From the NCBI GenBank assembly GCA_029779695.1, contig JAKPAB010000200.1:159355-223354 (forward strand): a stretch of 64,000 nucleotides of DNA. Reading direction: 5' to 3'. The notes below the pieces were generated by a model. The model had not been told where the DNA came from. It worked only from the letters and a program-made list of their open reading frames with translations, and made no database searches. Positions within the stretch are counted from its first letter, which is position 1. Each line of letters starts with the position of its first letter. Of this stretch, positions 39,197-50,537 are shown in pieces. The translations under genes and the position numbers were made by a program. The stretch is from Bacillota bacterium. Its GTDB lineage: Bacteria > Bacillota > Clostridia > Lachnospirales > Lachnospiraceae.

Positions 39197-39290
39197 TTTC
39201 TTTTTGGGTCAGAATCAGACATGCTTTAAAAATCATCTTTATATCTAACAGAAATCTTATTATAGCTTATGATTGCTTTCAGTGTTCTCT

Positions 39291-40760
39291 TTAGAGTTCT
39301 TTTTCAAGTTTTTCGATTGCTTTTTGAACTCGCTTTATTGACTCATCCTTGCCCAGGATCTCCATAAGCTGCGTTGCTCCACCTGGAGTGCTTTCTTTTC
39401 CTGATACGGCCGTTCTAAGAGGCCACATTACATAACCATTTTTATATTCATGTTCAGTAGCAAAAGCTTTAAGCATATTAAAAAGTGCATCATTCGAGTA
39501 ATCATCCTGTGCTTCAAGATCAGGAAGCACTTCCTTTAAAACTATAAGAGAATTCTCAGCTGTTGTCTTCATCTTCTTATGCGTATACATAGCTATATCG
39601 TATTCCGGAACCTCTTTTAAGAAATCGATATGTTCTTCAATTTCCGGGAAAGTCTCGATTCTGGTCTGAACCAATTCAGCTACCTTTTTCTTGTTCATTC
39701 CATCCGGGATCACTTCAGAAATATATTTTTCTGCTTTCTCAAAGAAAGCATCAGGTGCCATTTTCTTAATATACTCACCATTCATCCACTTAAGCTTACC
39801 ATAGTCAAAAACAGCCGGTGACTTACCAATGCGGTGATAATCAAACGCTTTTACAAGTTCATCAAGAGTAAATATCTCCTGATTTCCCTCAGGACTCCAT
39901 CCTAAAAGTGCAACAAAGTTAACAATAGCATCTGTCAGGAATCCCTGATCTACTAGATCCTCAAATGATGAATGTCCACTTCTCTTTGAAAGTTTATGAT
40001 GTTCCTCATTCGTAATAAGAGGGCAATGAATATACTTAGGTACTTCCCATCCGAAAGCATCATATAATCTGTTATATTTGGGTGAGGATGAAAGATACTC
40101 ATTACCTCTTACAACATGGGTGATTCCCATAAGATGATCATCTACAACATTTGCAAAATTATATGTGGGATATCCGTCTGATTTGATCAGTATCATATCA
40201 TCAAGTTCTGAATTATCTACTGTAATATCACCATATATCTCATCATGAAAAGATGTTGTTCCCGTTCTTGGGTTATTCTGTCTGATTACATAAGGCATTC
40301 CACTAGATAGATTCTTCTCTACTTCTTCCTTGCTTAAGCTAAGACAATGCTTATCATAAACAGAAATCGTCTTGGTCTCACCATCTACTGTAATGGTCTG
40401 CCTTAAGCTATCAAGTCTCTCCTCATCGCAAAAACAATAATATGCCTCACCATCATCGATCAGTTTCTTGGCATACTCGAGATATAGTCCGTTTGCCTGT
40501 CTCTCAGACTGAACATAAGGTCCAACGCCTTTATCCTTATCAGGTCCTTCATCATGAATAAGTCCGGTTTCCTGAAGTGTTCTGTAAATGATATCTACAG
40601 CTCCTTCGACATAACGTTCCTGATCTGTATCTTCGATCCTCAAAATATAATCGCCATCCTCATGCTTAGCTATGAGATATGCGTAAAGTGCTGTTCTTAA
40701 ATTGCCGACGTGCATCCTTCCGGTAGGGCTGGGTGCAAATCTAGTTCTAACCTTTGCCAT
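39291..40760 (-). CDS. gltX: Glutamyl-tRNA synthetase
   Basis: [37 protein letters not shown]. Confidence 0.96.
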   Translation of the reverse strand: MAKVRTRFAPSPTGRMHVGNLRTALYAYLIAKHEDGDYILRIEDTDQERYVEGAVDIIYRTLQETGLIHDEGPDKDKGVGPYVQSERQANGLYLEYAKKLIDDGEAYYCFCDEERLDSLRQTITVDGETKTISVYDKHCLSLSKEEVEKNLSSGMPYVIRQNNPRTGTTSFHDEIYGDITVDNSELDDMILIKSDGYPTYNFANVVDDHLMGITHVVRGNEYLSSSPKYNRLYDAFGWEVPKYIHCPLITNEEHHKLSKRSGHSSFEDLVDQGFLTDAIVNFVALLGWSPEGNQEIFTLDELVKAFDYHRIGKSPAVFDYGKLKWMNGEYIKKMAPDAFFEKAEKYISEVIPDGMNKKKVAELVQTRIETFPEIEEHIDFLKEVPEYDIAMYTHKKMKTTAENSLIVLKEVLPDLEAQDDYSNDALFNMLKAFATEHEYKNGYVMWPLRTAVSGKESTPGGATQLMEILGKDESIKRVQKAIEKLEKEL

Positions 40761-40762
40761 TT

Positions 40763-41983
40763 TTAATTTCTCCTTTGTCTCCCGGGTTCAGCTCCCGGAT
40801 TTCTTTTTTTATATTGATTCAGACCGCAGAGCCTGTCAACTGACTGTATTATTTCTATAATCTCAGGGACATAAAAATTATGTTCCTTCATTATCCTGTC
40901 TATTTCATCTCTTTCGAGCTTAACAGCATTCATATTTGAATCGATCTGATCCTTTATTTTTTGTCTTCTTTGGATCAATCGCTGCTTGACCTCAACCATT
41001 TCTTCTTGTCGAACAAGAGCAACCGCTTGAAATCTCCATACTTTAGGATCATATAGATTCTTTTTATTTAAGAATCCCATAACTCGATCGTTGCATACTT
41101 CAATATCTATATTATTTCTATTATATAGTTCCCTGTCCCTTTTCTCATTTTGATAATTATTCCAAAGATATTCAAGTTCTTTTGACGAATCAATGTCATA
41201 ATTTGAATAAACGTAATTGACAGCACTTGTTATATTAACATACTTCATTTTGATTGCATTCAACATTGGGATGATTCTATTTAGATATCTAAGGGAACTT
41301 CTGTTTTTTCTTTTTATATATGAATCTCTCATAAAAATAATTGCAAAAACAGTAGCTGCAAATAATAGAACGATTACCTGAAGCCATTGCAGATCAGTTC
41401 CTGTATAATACTGATATATAAATAATGTTCCGGAAATAAGAAGACAAGAAATTAAAAAAACAATCGAAACAATGCTCTGAAATCTAATTACCTTTTTTAA
41501 TGAATCCCTATCTATTTCTATAGCACTCTTTTCACCTTCGAGATGTCTCATATCCTTGTTCAATGAATCCTGATAAATTTCATTTTGGTTCAGCCTATCT
41601 ATTGTAGCAGGAATGCTATCCTCACTTTCCTCCATAAGCGTATAATTCTTTTCGGAAATTCTTGCTTCTCTATTTTCAAATCCTACTCTCGCCTTTGTAA
41701 GCTCTACCAATGTAGATGCCAATCCGGTAAGTTCGTCTTTTTCTTCTTGGGTAAGGTTTTCCAAAATCTCAATATCCTTGAGATAATTGTTTACTACCCT
41801 GTACTCTTTCTTTTCTGATTCGATTTCTTTAGTCGTGGAAACAATCTGTTCGCTTGAATCTAGGATATATCTCTCAAGCTTTTTAGGATCATTCCAACTA
41901 TCCAATTTGTCTATTTCCTCAAAGGTCTTATCAAAAGCTAAGTCCAGATTATTCTTTTTCTTCTTTTTAAATCCAAACATCAT
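40763..41983 (-). CDS. Uncharacterised coiled-coil protein with two TM segments
   Basis: 406 aa; TM hairpin [26 protein letters not shown]...[21 protein letters not shown] flanked by coiled coils; tightly linked to downstream-coordinate genes. Confidence 0.7.
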   Translation of the reverse strand: MMFGFKKKKKNNLDLAFDKTFEEIDKLDSWNDPKKLERYILDSSEQIVSTTKEIESEKKEYRVVNNYLKDIEILENLTQEEKDELTGLASTLVELTKARVGFENREARISEKNYTLMEESEDSIPATIDRLNQNEIYQDSLNKDMRHLEGEKSAIEIDRDSLKKVIRFQSIVSIVFLISCLLISGTLFIYQYYTGTDLQWLQVIVLLFAATVFAIIFMRDSYIKRKNRSSLRYLNRIIPMLNAIKMKYVNITSAVNYVYSNYDIDSSKELEYLWNNYQNEKRDRELYNRNNIDIEVCNDRVMGFLNKKNLYDPKVWRFQAVALVRQEEMVEVKQRLIQRRQKIKDQIDSNMNAVKLERDEIDRIMKEHNFYVPEIIEIIQSVDRLCGLNQYKKRNPGAEPGRQRRN

Positions 41984-41996
41984 CTACGCCCTCTGA

Positions 41997-42812
41997 TTAC
42001 ATTCCACTATTTTTTTCATATTCTGACTTCCATATACCTGCAACAGCCATGATCGAAGATGGTCTTTCCTCACATGCTTTTTCAATTTTTTCACCAAAAG
42101 ATACAACATCATTCTGCGTCAGTGAGACATTGTAAGCCTTTTTAACATCGTCCACAATATCAGGTTTCACCAGAAATCTCTCAGTTTCCTCATCAAAAGC
42201 TGATTCATCTTCAGATACAAGACATGTAAGCAAAAGTGACCTTAGGGCAATATCTTTTCTTGTTTTTTCATATGATGTTCTAAAGCATACCAATGCCTCT
42301 TCAAAGAAAAACATCCTTGCATACGATACACCAAGATTGTAAAAAAGTTCTCCCTCTGTCACATTAGATATCTTTAATTTTTTTCGATCCTCTAAAATAG
42401 AAGTATATTCAATAATTGCGTCAGAATATCTACCTATTTTAAACATTCTGTCCCCACGGATCTTTCTGATCTCAGCCTCACTCTTGTTTTCCATAAGGGC
42501 AAGCTTATCCATGCTTATTTTTAACTCATGGTCAGTAAGATACCCGCTTTCACGAAGTACCCTTCCCAAAAAAATGTGAAAAGCTGTACCCTCAGCCAAC
42601 AGATCATCAAGCTCTCTCTTTAGAGATGGAAGTTTCAGTTCCTTTCCAACCCATTCGGTAAAATCTGTTGAAATTAAATCTTCATTCAACAATTCCGTAT
42701 GGTAAAACGCAATGAAACTAAGCTCCTCAAGAGAATATATATTAATTCCCACTGAATCAATATAATAAGGAGTTCCAGCAAGAGGCACCTTGCATAAGAT
42801 TAATTCTCCCAT
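41997..42812 (-). CDS. Uncharacterised protein with TPR-like segment
   Basis: 271 aa; KIGRYSDAIIEYTSILED...GELFYNLGVSYARMFFFEEALVCFRTSYEKT resembles TPR helices. Confidence 0.65.
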   Translation of the reverse strand: MGELILCKVPLAGTPYYIDSVGINIYSLEELSFIAFYHTELLNEDLISTDFTEWVGKELKLPSLKRELDDLLAEGTAFHIFLGRVLRESGYLTDHELKISMDKLALMENKSEAEIRKIRGDRMFKIGRYSDAIIEYTSILEDRKKLKISNVTEGELFYNLGVSYARMFFFEEALVCFRTSYEKTRKDIALRSLLLTCLVSEDESAFDEETERFLVKPDIVDDVKKAYNVSLTQNDVVSFGEKIEKACEERPSSIMAVAGIWKSEYEKNSGM

Positions 42813-44047
42813 TATTCCTCCTTTGGTAATTTAATGACATGAGTCCAGCTCTTGTCTGAGCTAGGAGCTATTTCTCCAAATCCCATGTCCTTGATAACAA
42901 TACTTACTTCACGATCAGAATTTGCAGATGCATTGATCCTTAACCTGGTGGTTCTATCATCTCTTTCAGGCAATCCCTCCAAGTAAAGCTTTTCAACATT
43001 TGCCTTACGACTGTCAGGCTTTTGTATCCAAAATTCCACCTCATGGCTTCCCATCAGAATGACCTCACAGTCTCCTTGACTCTGAAACCAGTTTTCACCA
43101 GCATTCATAAGAGAAATAAACTGCATTTTGCTTCCATCATCAATTTTTAAGGATACATTTAATTTTAACTCATTGTCCCCAATATATATGTAATTCCAGT
43201 TGGATCCATCTGACTTAGCATTTCCAGCAAAGCAAGCTCCTTTGGAATATAGATTCTTGCCTATAAATACCCTTCTATTCTGTAACAGGTATTCCATAGA
43301 CTTTTGCATCCACCCACCGTCAAAGCCATCTCCTACCAAATATACGCTTGACACCTGTCTGTTTTCTAACAGTCCTTTTAAGACATCCAAAAAAGCAATA
43401 TCTCTTCTTCTATCTACTAATTTCTCCGATCCTTCCGACAAGTGAACTGTTATTGGCTTGGTTCCTTTATCCAGACTCAAAAAACTATAATGAATATCCT
43501 GTCTGTCCGCATCTACCAATAATACATCATAGAGATATGTGCTAGGCTGCTGATTAAGTGCGTAATAATAAAAACATTCCATATGATCTAGCAATATCAA
43601 TCTATCTTGTGGTATCTTAAGTTTCCCAGTAATTACAGAGCAAAGTTCTGCAACCTCCAAAGACAGACTTGGAACAGTTATTACAAGCTTCTGCACAGCA
43701 GCCTTTGTGTATGGCTGCCCTGACATTTCAAAAATATTTTTAATAAAAAGAGCCAGAAGATCCCGAGCCGAGTATACAACTCCATCTAAGGTATAATCAT
43801 TATTTGCAATCGCATTCTCAAGAATATTCTCTGCTTCTCTTGCCTTGCCTTCAGATGCATACGTTTTCGCATTTTTACCATAAAACCACTGATCTAATCC
43901 ATTTCTCTTGGATATTGCAGTAGGAATCTGGTATTCCTCGCTGCCCATTACAGTACTGACACTTCCTGGTTCTCGCATTGAAGAACGGTAGAAGCTCACT
44001 ATTGTATTTTTATTTCCAAGATCAATACCATAAAAAATACCATCCAC
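42812..44047 (-). CDS. Hsp70/actin-fold protein (DUF5716-like)
   Basis: FYGIDLGNKNTIVSFYRSS nucleotide-binding phosphate-1-like motif; DnaK-like layout but divergent C-terminus. Overlaps the 271-aa gene. Confidence 0.7.
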   Translation of the reverse strand: MDGIFYGIDLGNKNTIVSFYRSSMREPGSVSTVMGSEEYQIPTAISKRNGLDQWFYGKNAKTYASEGKAREAENILENAIANNDYTLDGVVYSARDLLALFIKNIFEMSGQPYTKAAVQKLVITVPSLSLEVAELCSVITGKLKIPQDRLILLDHMECFYYYALNQQPSTYLYDVLLVDADRQDIHYSFLSLDKGTKPITVHLSEGSEKLVDRRRDIAFLDVLKGLLENRQVSSVYLVGDGFDGGWMQKSMEYLLQNRRVFIGKNLYSKGACFAGNAKSDGSNWNYIYIGDNELKLNVSLKIDDGSKMQFISLMNAGENWFQSQGDCEVILMGSHEVEFWIQKPDSRKANVEKLYLEGLPERDDRTTRLRINASANSDREVSIVIKDMGFGEIAPSSDKSWTHVIKLPKEE

Positions 44048-44069
44048 TTTTATCGCCGTTCCATTCTAT

Positions 44070-47000
44070 CTACAATATCCCAAAAAGTTCCTTGGTCATA
44101 ATATCCAACTTACCATATTCCTTAACTGTATTTTCAAGGTCATTCCATTCACTTAGCATTCCGTCATAGCACATATGGTTTAGCCTGTCATATCTGCTCT
44201 CTTTTTTCTTTTCGAAATAATTAGGACCAGATACAGTACCGGATGCCAATATTTCACCATTCTTTTTATCTATCCTAATATCATAATCGATCAAATCACC
44301 TGTAAAAAGTATAAGTGATTTTGTATATAGTCCCGGATAAACTTCCGGAAGGAATTCGGTTACATCATCAGCATTTTTTCTCTTTAATGTAATATAAAGA
44401 CGCTTTCCTGATTCATAATTATATTCAATATAGGTCTTATCATAGAGATGGTATTTCGTTTTTAGACCGCTTGGTGCATCCTTTAGAAAACCGAATCTCA
44501 TATTTCTATTCATATAATATCTAATAGATCTATCTAAGAGCAGCTTTTCTTCATCATTTAATTCCTGTTTGCCGCACAAATATCTCATAAGAGCGATTCT
44601 CATGCTCTCATTGACATCATCGTCGTAGGCATATGATCTAAGCAGTTCGCTATTAAATATCTGAGGAAGTGATGTTCCATTTAATAAATATTCCCTTGAC
44701 CAAAATGTAAGAACTGCCTCTCTTACCATTCTGTTAGGTTTTCTCGTCAGGAAGATCTTAAATGCCATTTCCGGGAAATGAGTATCATCTCCAGAATACA
44801 GAAGCTGTATTAATATTCTTCCGGCCAGATCTACATTAATAACAGATTCTTTTTCGGAATTTTCCAAAAGCTTTTCCATTATCTCAATAGATCCGGTAAA
44901 ATACTTACCCAGATATGCGATGGTCTGCTGAGAAGAAAAATTTTCCATCATAAGCTTAGCGCATGATGTAAGTAGAAAATCATTTGAATTAAATCCAAAT
45001 TTAACAATCATATAGTTAAATAGATTGAGCAAAAGACCCTTCCCGATATTCTGTCCATTATTGTGGATAAGATAATCATACGCTTCTTCAAAATGCTCTG
45101 TTCTAACACCATAGCTCACCACAATTGGAACAATATCTGATGGGATCATAAACTCTTCTCTTTTATTCCAAAAAAATGAAGCAAGAGTATCTTCTCTCCC
45201 ATTTCTTTTTAAAAGTTCATATATTCCTGAATACAATCCTTTTAGAAATGCTGGATCTAAATCATTATTACTTAATATTGACTCAATAAATGGGATTTCA
45301 TCCTCTGAGTAAATATAATTCTTTTCTTTTCTCGTAAGTTCATGTAAAAGTGAAGGGACCGAATGCTTGAATTTTTCAGAAACTTCATATTCATCATCAC
45401 TAAAATGAAGAATCGGATCCATTGCATAACATGATTCGTCAGCCGTAATCGTTCCATCTGCATCCACTAGGAAGATTTTATAATCCTTATCCACCACTGG
45501 TACATAAGCAATCCCTTTAATTATAGATGACACAACCGGTTTTCTATAACAATTCTGATATAAGACCACCTGTCTAGCTTCCGGTCTAAGAACTGCTACC
45601 CGTTGTATATACATAAACGGGCCAATCAATTCTGCGAAATCGTGATAATTATGGTTTTTAGATATAACTTCCTGATATATTACTGTCAGATTCTCATTAA
45701 TTCTCTCTCTTTGAAGCTGACTTAATGCAAACTCTTCCATACTCGGAACATACTCATTATATAACCTGGGTTTTTTCCACTTCATAGAGATCATATTAAC
45801 AAACAAATATGCTTTTCTATCTTCCTGGAGGTTGTTTGGATATCTAAAATATATCAACACCTGTTCAGGAATATCTGTAACACTGTCTAGTGGTAGCGAA
45901 TTAAGATAAGCTTCATATAATCCATTTACATTAAGCTCTTTATCGATTCCAGCTCTATACCAGATTGAAGCTTCTTCATCAAAGTGCTCATATCTGATCA
46001 AATATTCAATAATAGCAAGCAAGAGCTCATTTGAAGGGACAGCGTTATAGCCTGCCTCTGAAATAGTCAGCACACCTGTTTTAAATTCTTCCTCAGATCT
46101 AAGAAGTTCAGGGATCTGACCTGTAACATCCTTGGTCAGAATCTCTCGTTTTCTTGCGAAATTAAGTACAGCCATTGTAAAACTGTCCATTTTCTGGATA
46201 AGGTAAGGATTGCTTCTGAAAATAGAGTACGCCTCAGCAAGGAGAATCGGGCAATTATATCCGGATACGATCCACTGTCTGATATCCTTAAGCTTTCTTG
46301 CCGGATCATTAACATATTCATTTCTAAGGTATAGGAGAAAAACAAATATCCTATAATCCTCTGGATTCATTCTAAATATCTTTTCGATTTCGTCTGTCAG
46401 TTTTCCCTGATACTGTTCATCAGAATCGATAATAATGCATAGATATAAAAGATATGCCCATTCAAAAGAATTGTGATTGATGATATCTTCCTTCAGGTCT
46501 CTTATCAACCATAGGGCTTTCTGCCTTTCCTTAGACAATATCCTCGAATGACACAAAAGCAATCTGTGAAAAATAGGAAGTCTATATGCCAGATATTCTT
46601 CTTCATCAGATTTTTCAGTTTTAAATTCCCCAAATTTAAAATCTAACTTTTCAAAATCAGCCCTGTCATGAATCTTACCCTCATTGTCAAAATATACAGC
46701 TGGGTCAAAAGTTTTCTTTTTTGATTCTTCAGCCTTATATAATATTATTAAATTGTCATATAATTTCTTAGAGAAAACATGAAGTTCTAGTTTACCTACT
46801 CTGAAGTCAATTAATTCATCATATACTTCTGTTTTAAGATTTGATATTCGAAGGTTAAGCTTTCTTTCCGCATCACTATCATCTGGTAACGTAGCCTTGA
46901 CTTCTAGCTTTTTTGTAGAACTTCCATCATAGAAACTGATACATCCATAATTCTTTCCAGCATGCATCTTATCTTTTCTTATGAAAAAATCATATCCAAA

Positions 47001-47750
47001 TTCACGTCCGAGAAAATCTCCTTCATTTACCGTAGCCTTAGTGATTTCAATAAAAGGAGCATCGCACTTTATTGTAATAAGGAGTCTTCCCCATGTAGTT
47101 CTCTTAATATTAACTGAAGCCTTCTGATCTGCTTCAATTTCTTCAAATGAGATTTCATTTTTATCTAATTCAAAGTCGAGCTTTTCCTTAATACCAGCCT
47201 CTTCGAGGAAATTCTCAAGATTTGCGGCAGAATGGACAGCTTCATAGTATCCTTTATACAATAGTCTGAGATCCGGCTCTTGCTTAATCATAAATCCGGC
47301 AAATCCCTTGCTGTAGAAAACACTCATTCCCTCTGTAAAGTCAACTTCACAGAGTCTTGAAAAATCTTCAAGTGTCTTGATACTTCCTGCTGATGAATTA
47401 ACTGGAAGCCCCTCAAAGCAGAAATTAAATGGGACTTTTTTTCTTCCCATATTATATGTTATGTCAAAGAAACCATTAAATGTATCACCATTCTGGAATC
47501 CTTCAGATATAGTATGAAAAGGAACGGTTATGTCAGTTCCTTCAAATTCTGGTTTGTCACATATCACATAAGGATTGGAAGAATATACAAATCCTTTAAT
47601 GACAACCTTATTAAGAGACATGATTCTAAAGGCACCGTCTATATTCTGCCCTTCATATCCGGTTACACTTATAGAGGACGGTGCAATATCACATTTGGGT
47701 ATTTCATCGTCAAATCTGTCCTCAGATATTCGCCAGATTCTCCTTCTCAA
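44070..47750 (-). CDS. Giant uncharacterised protein (1226 aa, DUF5717-like)
   Basis: Single intact ORF with predicted beta-rich N-terminus and helical-repeat middle; 22 nt upstream of the Hsp70-like gene. DUF name from memory. Confidence 0.7.
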   Translation of the reverse strand: MRRRIWRISEDRFDDEIPKCDIAPSSISVTGYEGQNIDGAFRIMSLNKVVIKGFVYSSNPYVICDKPEFEGTDITVPFHTISEGFQNGDTFNGFFDITYNMGRKKVPFNFCFEGLPVNSSAGSIKTLEDFSRLCEVDFTEGMSVFYSKGFAGFMIKQEPDLRLLYKGYYEAVHSAANLENFLEEAGIKEKLDFELDKNEISFEEIEADQKASVNIKRTTWGRLLITIKCDAPFIEITKATVNEGDFLGREFGYDFFIRKDKMHAGKNYGCISFYDGSSTKKLEVKATLPDDSDAERKLNLRISNLKTEVYDELIDFRVGKLELHVFSKKLYDNLIILYKAEESKKKTFDPAVYFDNEGKIHDRADFEKLDFKFGEFKTEKSDEEEYLAYRLPIFHRLLLCHSRILSKERQKALWLIRDLKEDIINHNSFEWAYLLYLCIIIDSDEQYQGKLTDEIEKIFRMNPEDYRIFVFLLYLRNEYVNDPARKLKDIRQWIVSGYNCPILLAEAYSIFRSNPYLIQKMDSFTMAVLNFARKREILTKDVTGQIPELLRSEEEFKTGVLTISEAGYNAVPSNELLLAIIEYLIRYEHFDEEASIWYRAGIDKELNVNGLYEAYLNSLPLDSVTDIPEQVLIYFRYPNNLQEDRKAYLFVNMISMKWKKPRLYNEYVPSMEEFALSQLQRERINENLTVIYQEVISKNHNYHDFAELIGPFMYIQRVAVLRPEARQVVLYQNCYRKPVVSSIIKGIAYVPVVDKDYKIFLVDADGTITADESCYAMDPILHFSDDEYEVSEKFKHSVPSLLHELTRKEKNYIYSEDEIPFIESILSNNDLDPAFLKGLYSGIYELLKRNGREDTLASFFWNKREEFMIPSDIVPIVVSYGVRTEHFEEAYDYLIHNNGQNIGKGLLLNLFNYMIVKFGFNSNDFLLTSCAKLMMENFSSQQTIAYLGKYFTGSIEIMEKLLENSEKESVINVDLAGRILIQLLYSGDDTHFPEMAFKIFLTRKPNRMVREAVLTFWSREYLLNGTSLPQIFNSELLRSYAYDDDVNESMRIALMRYLCGKQELNDEEKLLLDRSIRYYMNRNMRFGFLKDAPSGLKTKYHLYDKTYIEYNYESGKRLYITLKRKNADDVTEFLPEVYPGLYTKSLILFTGDLIDYDIRIDKKNGEILASGTVSGPNYFEKKKESRYDRLNHMCYDGMLSEWNDLENTVKEYGKLDIMTKELFGIL

Positions 47751-47959
47751 ACCATTGCTCCTTCAAAATTTAAGTCATTAAGTAAAGTATCATTTTTTCA
47801 AGTCTAAAAAATACTGAGACATGAACTAATCTTAATATTGCATGTAACAGTTGAATTATTACTAATTAATAGCTAAAATACATAATCGTATTATATCCCA
47901 CAATATCTAGTATATTTTACCATACTTAAAGCTATTTTTTAATATATTTTGGAGGAAAT

Positions 47960-49054
47960 ATGTCATTAAACGAAAAACATTTTCACGGAAGTGATATGGA
48001 AGAAATCTCACGAGTCTATAATATACCGGAAAACTCCATAATAAATTTTGCATCAAATGTTAATCCATACGGATGTTCTGATAAATTAAAAGAACATTTA
48101 ATTAGTTGTATTGATGTTATTGAACGATATCCTGATCGGGACTATTCAGCGCTTAGATACAGCATTGCGGAATATTGTAATGCTTCTCCCGAAAATATAA
48201 TCGTTGGTAACGGATGTTCCGAACTGATCGAATCTTTTATTAAGGTTATTTCTCCAGATTCTGCAACTATTATTTCTCCAACATATTCTGAATACGCTCA
48301 TGCAGTTGAAATTTCCGGGGGAAAATCAGTTTTTTTTGAGCTAAACAGTGAACATGATTTTGAATTAGATTTAAATGAATTAAAAAAATCATTTTCTAAT
48401 GATACAAATCTTCTGATAATCTGCAATCCTAACAATCCTACCTCAAAGCTCATCTCTCTATCGGGCATAGAAGATATTGTTAAATATTGTTTTAATAAAA
48501 ATATTCAAGTCATAATTGATGAGACATATATAGAATTTGTTGCTGACCACACAAAAATGTCTGCTGCTTCACTTACAGATAGATATAATAACCTGTCTGT
48601 ACTAAGAGGTACTAGCAAATTTTTTTGTTGTCCCGGTCTTAGACTTGGATATGCCATAACCGGAAATGATAATTTAAAAACCAGTCTAAAAAATACTATG
48701 AGTCCTTGGGCTGTTAGTTCTATAGCAGAAGCTGCCGGCCAGTTTATTTTTTCTGACAACGATTATATATCAGAAATATCAGATAAAATGAATCTTGAAC
48801 GAACAAGAATGTTTAATGCCTTCAAAGATTCTAATATTTTTAAAGCATATAAGCCAGAAGCTAATTTTATGCTTTTAAAAATACTTGATAACGACCTATA
48901 TAGTACTGAAATATTTGAAAATGCCATTAAATCTGGGCTAATGATTCGTGATTGTAGCGATTTTATAGGATTAAGCAATCGATTTATCAGATTTTGTTTT
49001 TTGCTTCCTGGTGAGAATGACAGGTTAGTAAAATTATTAAAATCATATAGATAA
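47960..49054 (+). CDS. PLP-dependent aminotransferase, HisC/CobD-like
   Basis: NFASNVNPYG, IIVGNGCSELIESF, ICNPNNPTSKLI, IDETYIEF, RGTSKFFCCPGLRLGYAI (PLP Lys). Confidence 0.88.
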   Translation: MSLNEKHFHGSDMEEISRVYNIPENSIINFASNVNPYGCSDKLKEHLISCIDVIERYPDRDYSALRYSIAEYCNASPENIIVGNGCSELIESFIKVISPDSATIISPTYSEYAHAVEISGGKSVFFELNSEHDFELDLNELKKSFSNDTNLLIICNPNNPTSKLISLSGIEDIVKYCFNKNIQVIIDETYIEFVADHTKMSAASLTDRYNNLSVLRGTSKFFCCPGLRLGYAITGNDNLKTSLKNTMSPWAVSSIAEAAGQFIFSDNDYISEISDKMNLERTRMFNAFKDSNIFKAYKPEANFMLLKILDNDLYSTEIFENAIKSGLMIRDCSDFIGLSNRFIRFCFLLPGENDRLVKLLKSYR

Positions 49055-49096
49055 TTCAAAATTAATTAGTATACATCAAGAAGTTTTGATAATATC

Positions 49097-49129
49097 AAGA
49101 AACTGCACACAAGGAGTGTGCAGTTTCTT
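49097..49129. terminator. Bidirectional terminator between convergent aminotransferase and gltA/nfnB genes
   Basis: Perfect 14-bp stem AAGAAACTGCACAC/GTGTGCAGTTTCTT with 5-nt loop AAGGA. Confidence 0.88.
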
Positions 49130-49157
49130 TTGATTTACATAATATTACTCATTTACA

Positions 49158-50537
49158 TTATCTATTTAGAAATTCGTCGATTCCCTTTGCAGCTGCTTTT
49201 CCAGCTCCCATTGCAAGAATAACTGTTGCAGCACCGGTAACAGCATCACCACCAGCATATACAGCTCGCTTTGATGTCTCACCATTTTCTTCTTTGGCGA
49301 TTATACAGCCTCTTCTATTCACCTCAAGTCCATCAGTTGTTGATGAAATAAGCGGGTTCGGTGATGTTCCAAGGGACATGATCACTGTATCACAATCAAT
49401 CTCATATTCACTGTCAGGTATTTCAACCGGTCTTCTACGTCCTGACTCATCAGGCTCACCAAGTTCCATTTTTATAACCTTAATACTCTTGACCCAGCCC
49501 TTTTCGTCAGCAAATATTTCAATAGGATTTTGAAGAAGATCAAATATTATTCCCTCTTGCTCTGCATGATGAACTTCTTCCTTACGAGCCGGTAGTTCTT
49601 CCATGCTTCTTCTATAAACCACATGGACTTCTCCTCCGAGACGAAGCGCTGTTCTGGCAGCATCCATAGCCACGTTGCCGCCGCCTACAACAACGACTTT
49701 TTTACCTTTCCAAATAGGTGTATCGTAATCCATAAATGCCTTCATCAGATTATTTCTCGTCAAAAACTCATTGGCTGAAAATACTCCATTGGACTGTTCA
49801 CCAGGTATTCCCATGAATTTCGGTAATCCTGCTCCTGATCCGATAAATATTGCATCAAACCCCATATCATTCAGGAGTTCATCCACATTTATTGTTTTTC
49901 CAACTACCACATCAATTTCAATCTTGACTCCAAGAGCCATTACGTTTTCTACTTCTTTTTTGACGACATCATCTTTGGGTAATCTGAATTCAGGAATACC
50001 ATATACCAGCACTCCTCCGGCCTCATGAAGAGCTTCAAAAATAGTAACTTCATAACCTTTTTTGGCCAGATCCCCTGCACAGGTTAGACCCGAAGGGCCA
50101 GCACCGATAACTGCAACTTTCTTTCCGTTTTTTTCAGAAGGAGCTATCGGCTTGATATCATGATTTCTTGCCCAATCTGCCACAAATCTCTCCAGCTTAC
50201 CAATCGAAACAGGTTCGCCCTTGATTCCTCTTATGCATACTCCTTCGCACTGAGTCTCCTGAGGGCATACTCTTCCGCAGACTGCAGGCAGTGTAGATGA
50301 TTCAGATATTATCTGATATGCCTTTTCAAAATTTCTATTTTTTACTTCCTGTATAAATGCCGGAATATTGATAGAAACAGGACATCCTCCTACACATCTT
50401 GGATTTTTACAATCAAGACATCTCTCAGCCTCTAAAACTGCCTCTTCCTCTGTGTATCCAAGACAGACTTCTTCAAAATTCTTTGCTCTTTTAGCTGGAT
50501 CCTGCTCAGCAACCGGAACTCTTTTTAATACGTCCAT
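49158..50537 (-). CDS. NAD(P)H glutamate synthase small subunit-like / NfnB-like flavoprotein
   Basis: CLDCKNPRCVGGCPVSINIPAFI, CGRVCPQETQCEGVCIRG, VAVIGAGPSGLTCAGDLAKKGYEVTIFEA; overlaps the NfnA-like gene. Confidence 0.88.
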   Translation of the reverse strand: MDVLKRVPVAEQDPAKRAKNFEEVCLGYTEEEAVLEAERCLDCKNPRCVGGCPVSINIPAFIQEVKNRNFEKAYQIISESSTLPAVCGRVCPQETQCEGVCIRGIKGEPVSIGKLERFVADWARNHDIKPIAPSEKNGKKVAVIGAGPSGLTCAGDLAKKGYEVTIFEALHEAGGVLVYGIPEFRLPKDDVVKKEVENVMALGVKIEIDVVVGKTINVDELLNDMGFDAIFIGSGAGLPKFMGIPGEQSNGVFSANEFLTRNNLMKAFMDYDTPIWKGKKVVVVGGGNVAMDAARTALRLGGEVHVVYRRSMEELPARKEEVHHAEQEGIIFDLLQNPIEIFADEKGWVKSIKVIKMELGEPDESGRRRPVEIPDSEYEIDCDTVIMSLGTSPNPLISSTTDGLEVNRRGCIIAKEENGETSKRAVYAGGDAVTGAATVILAMGAGKAAAKGIDEFLNR

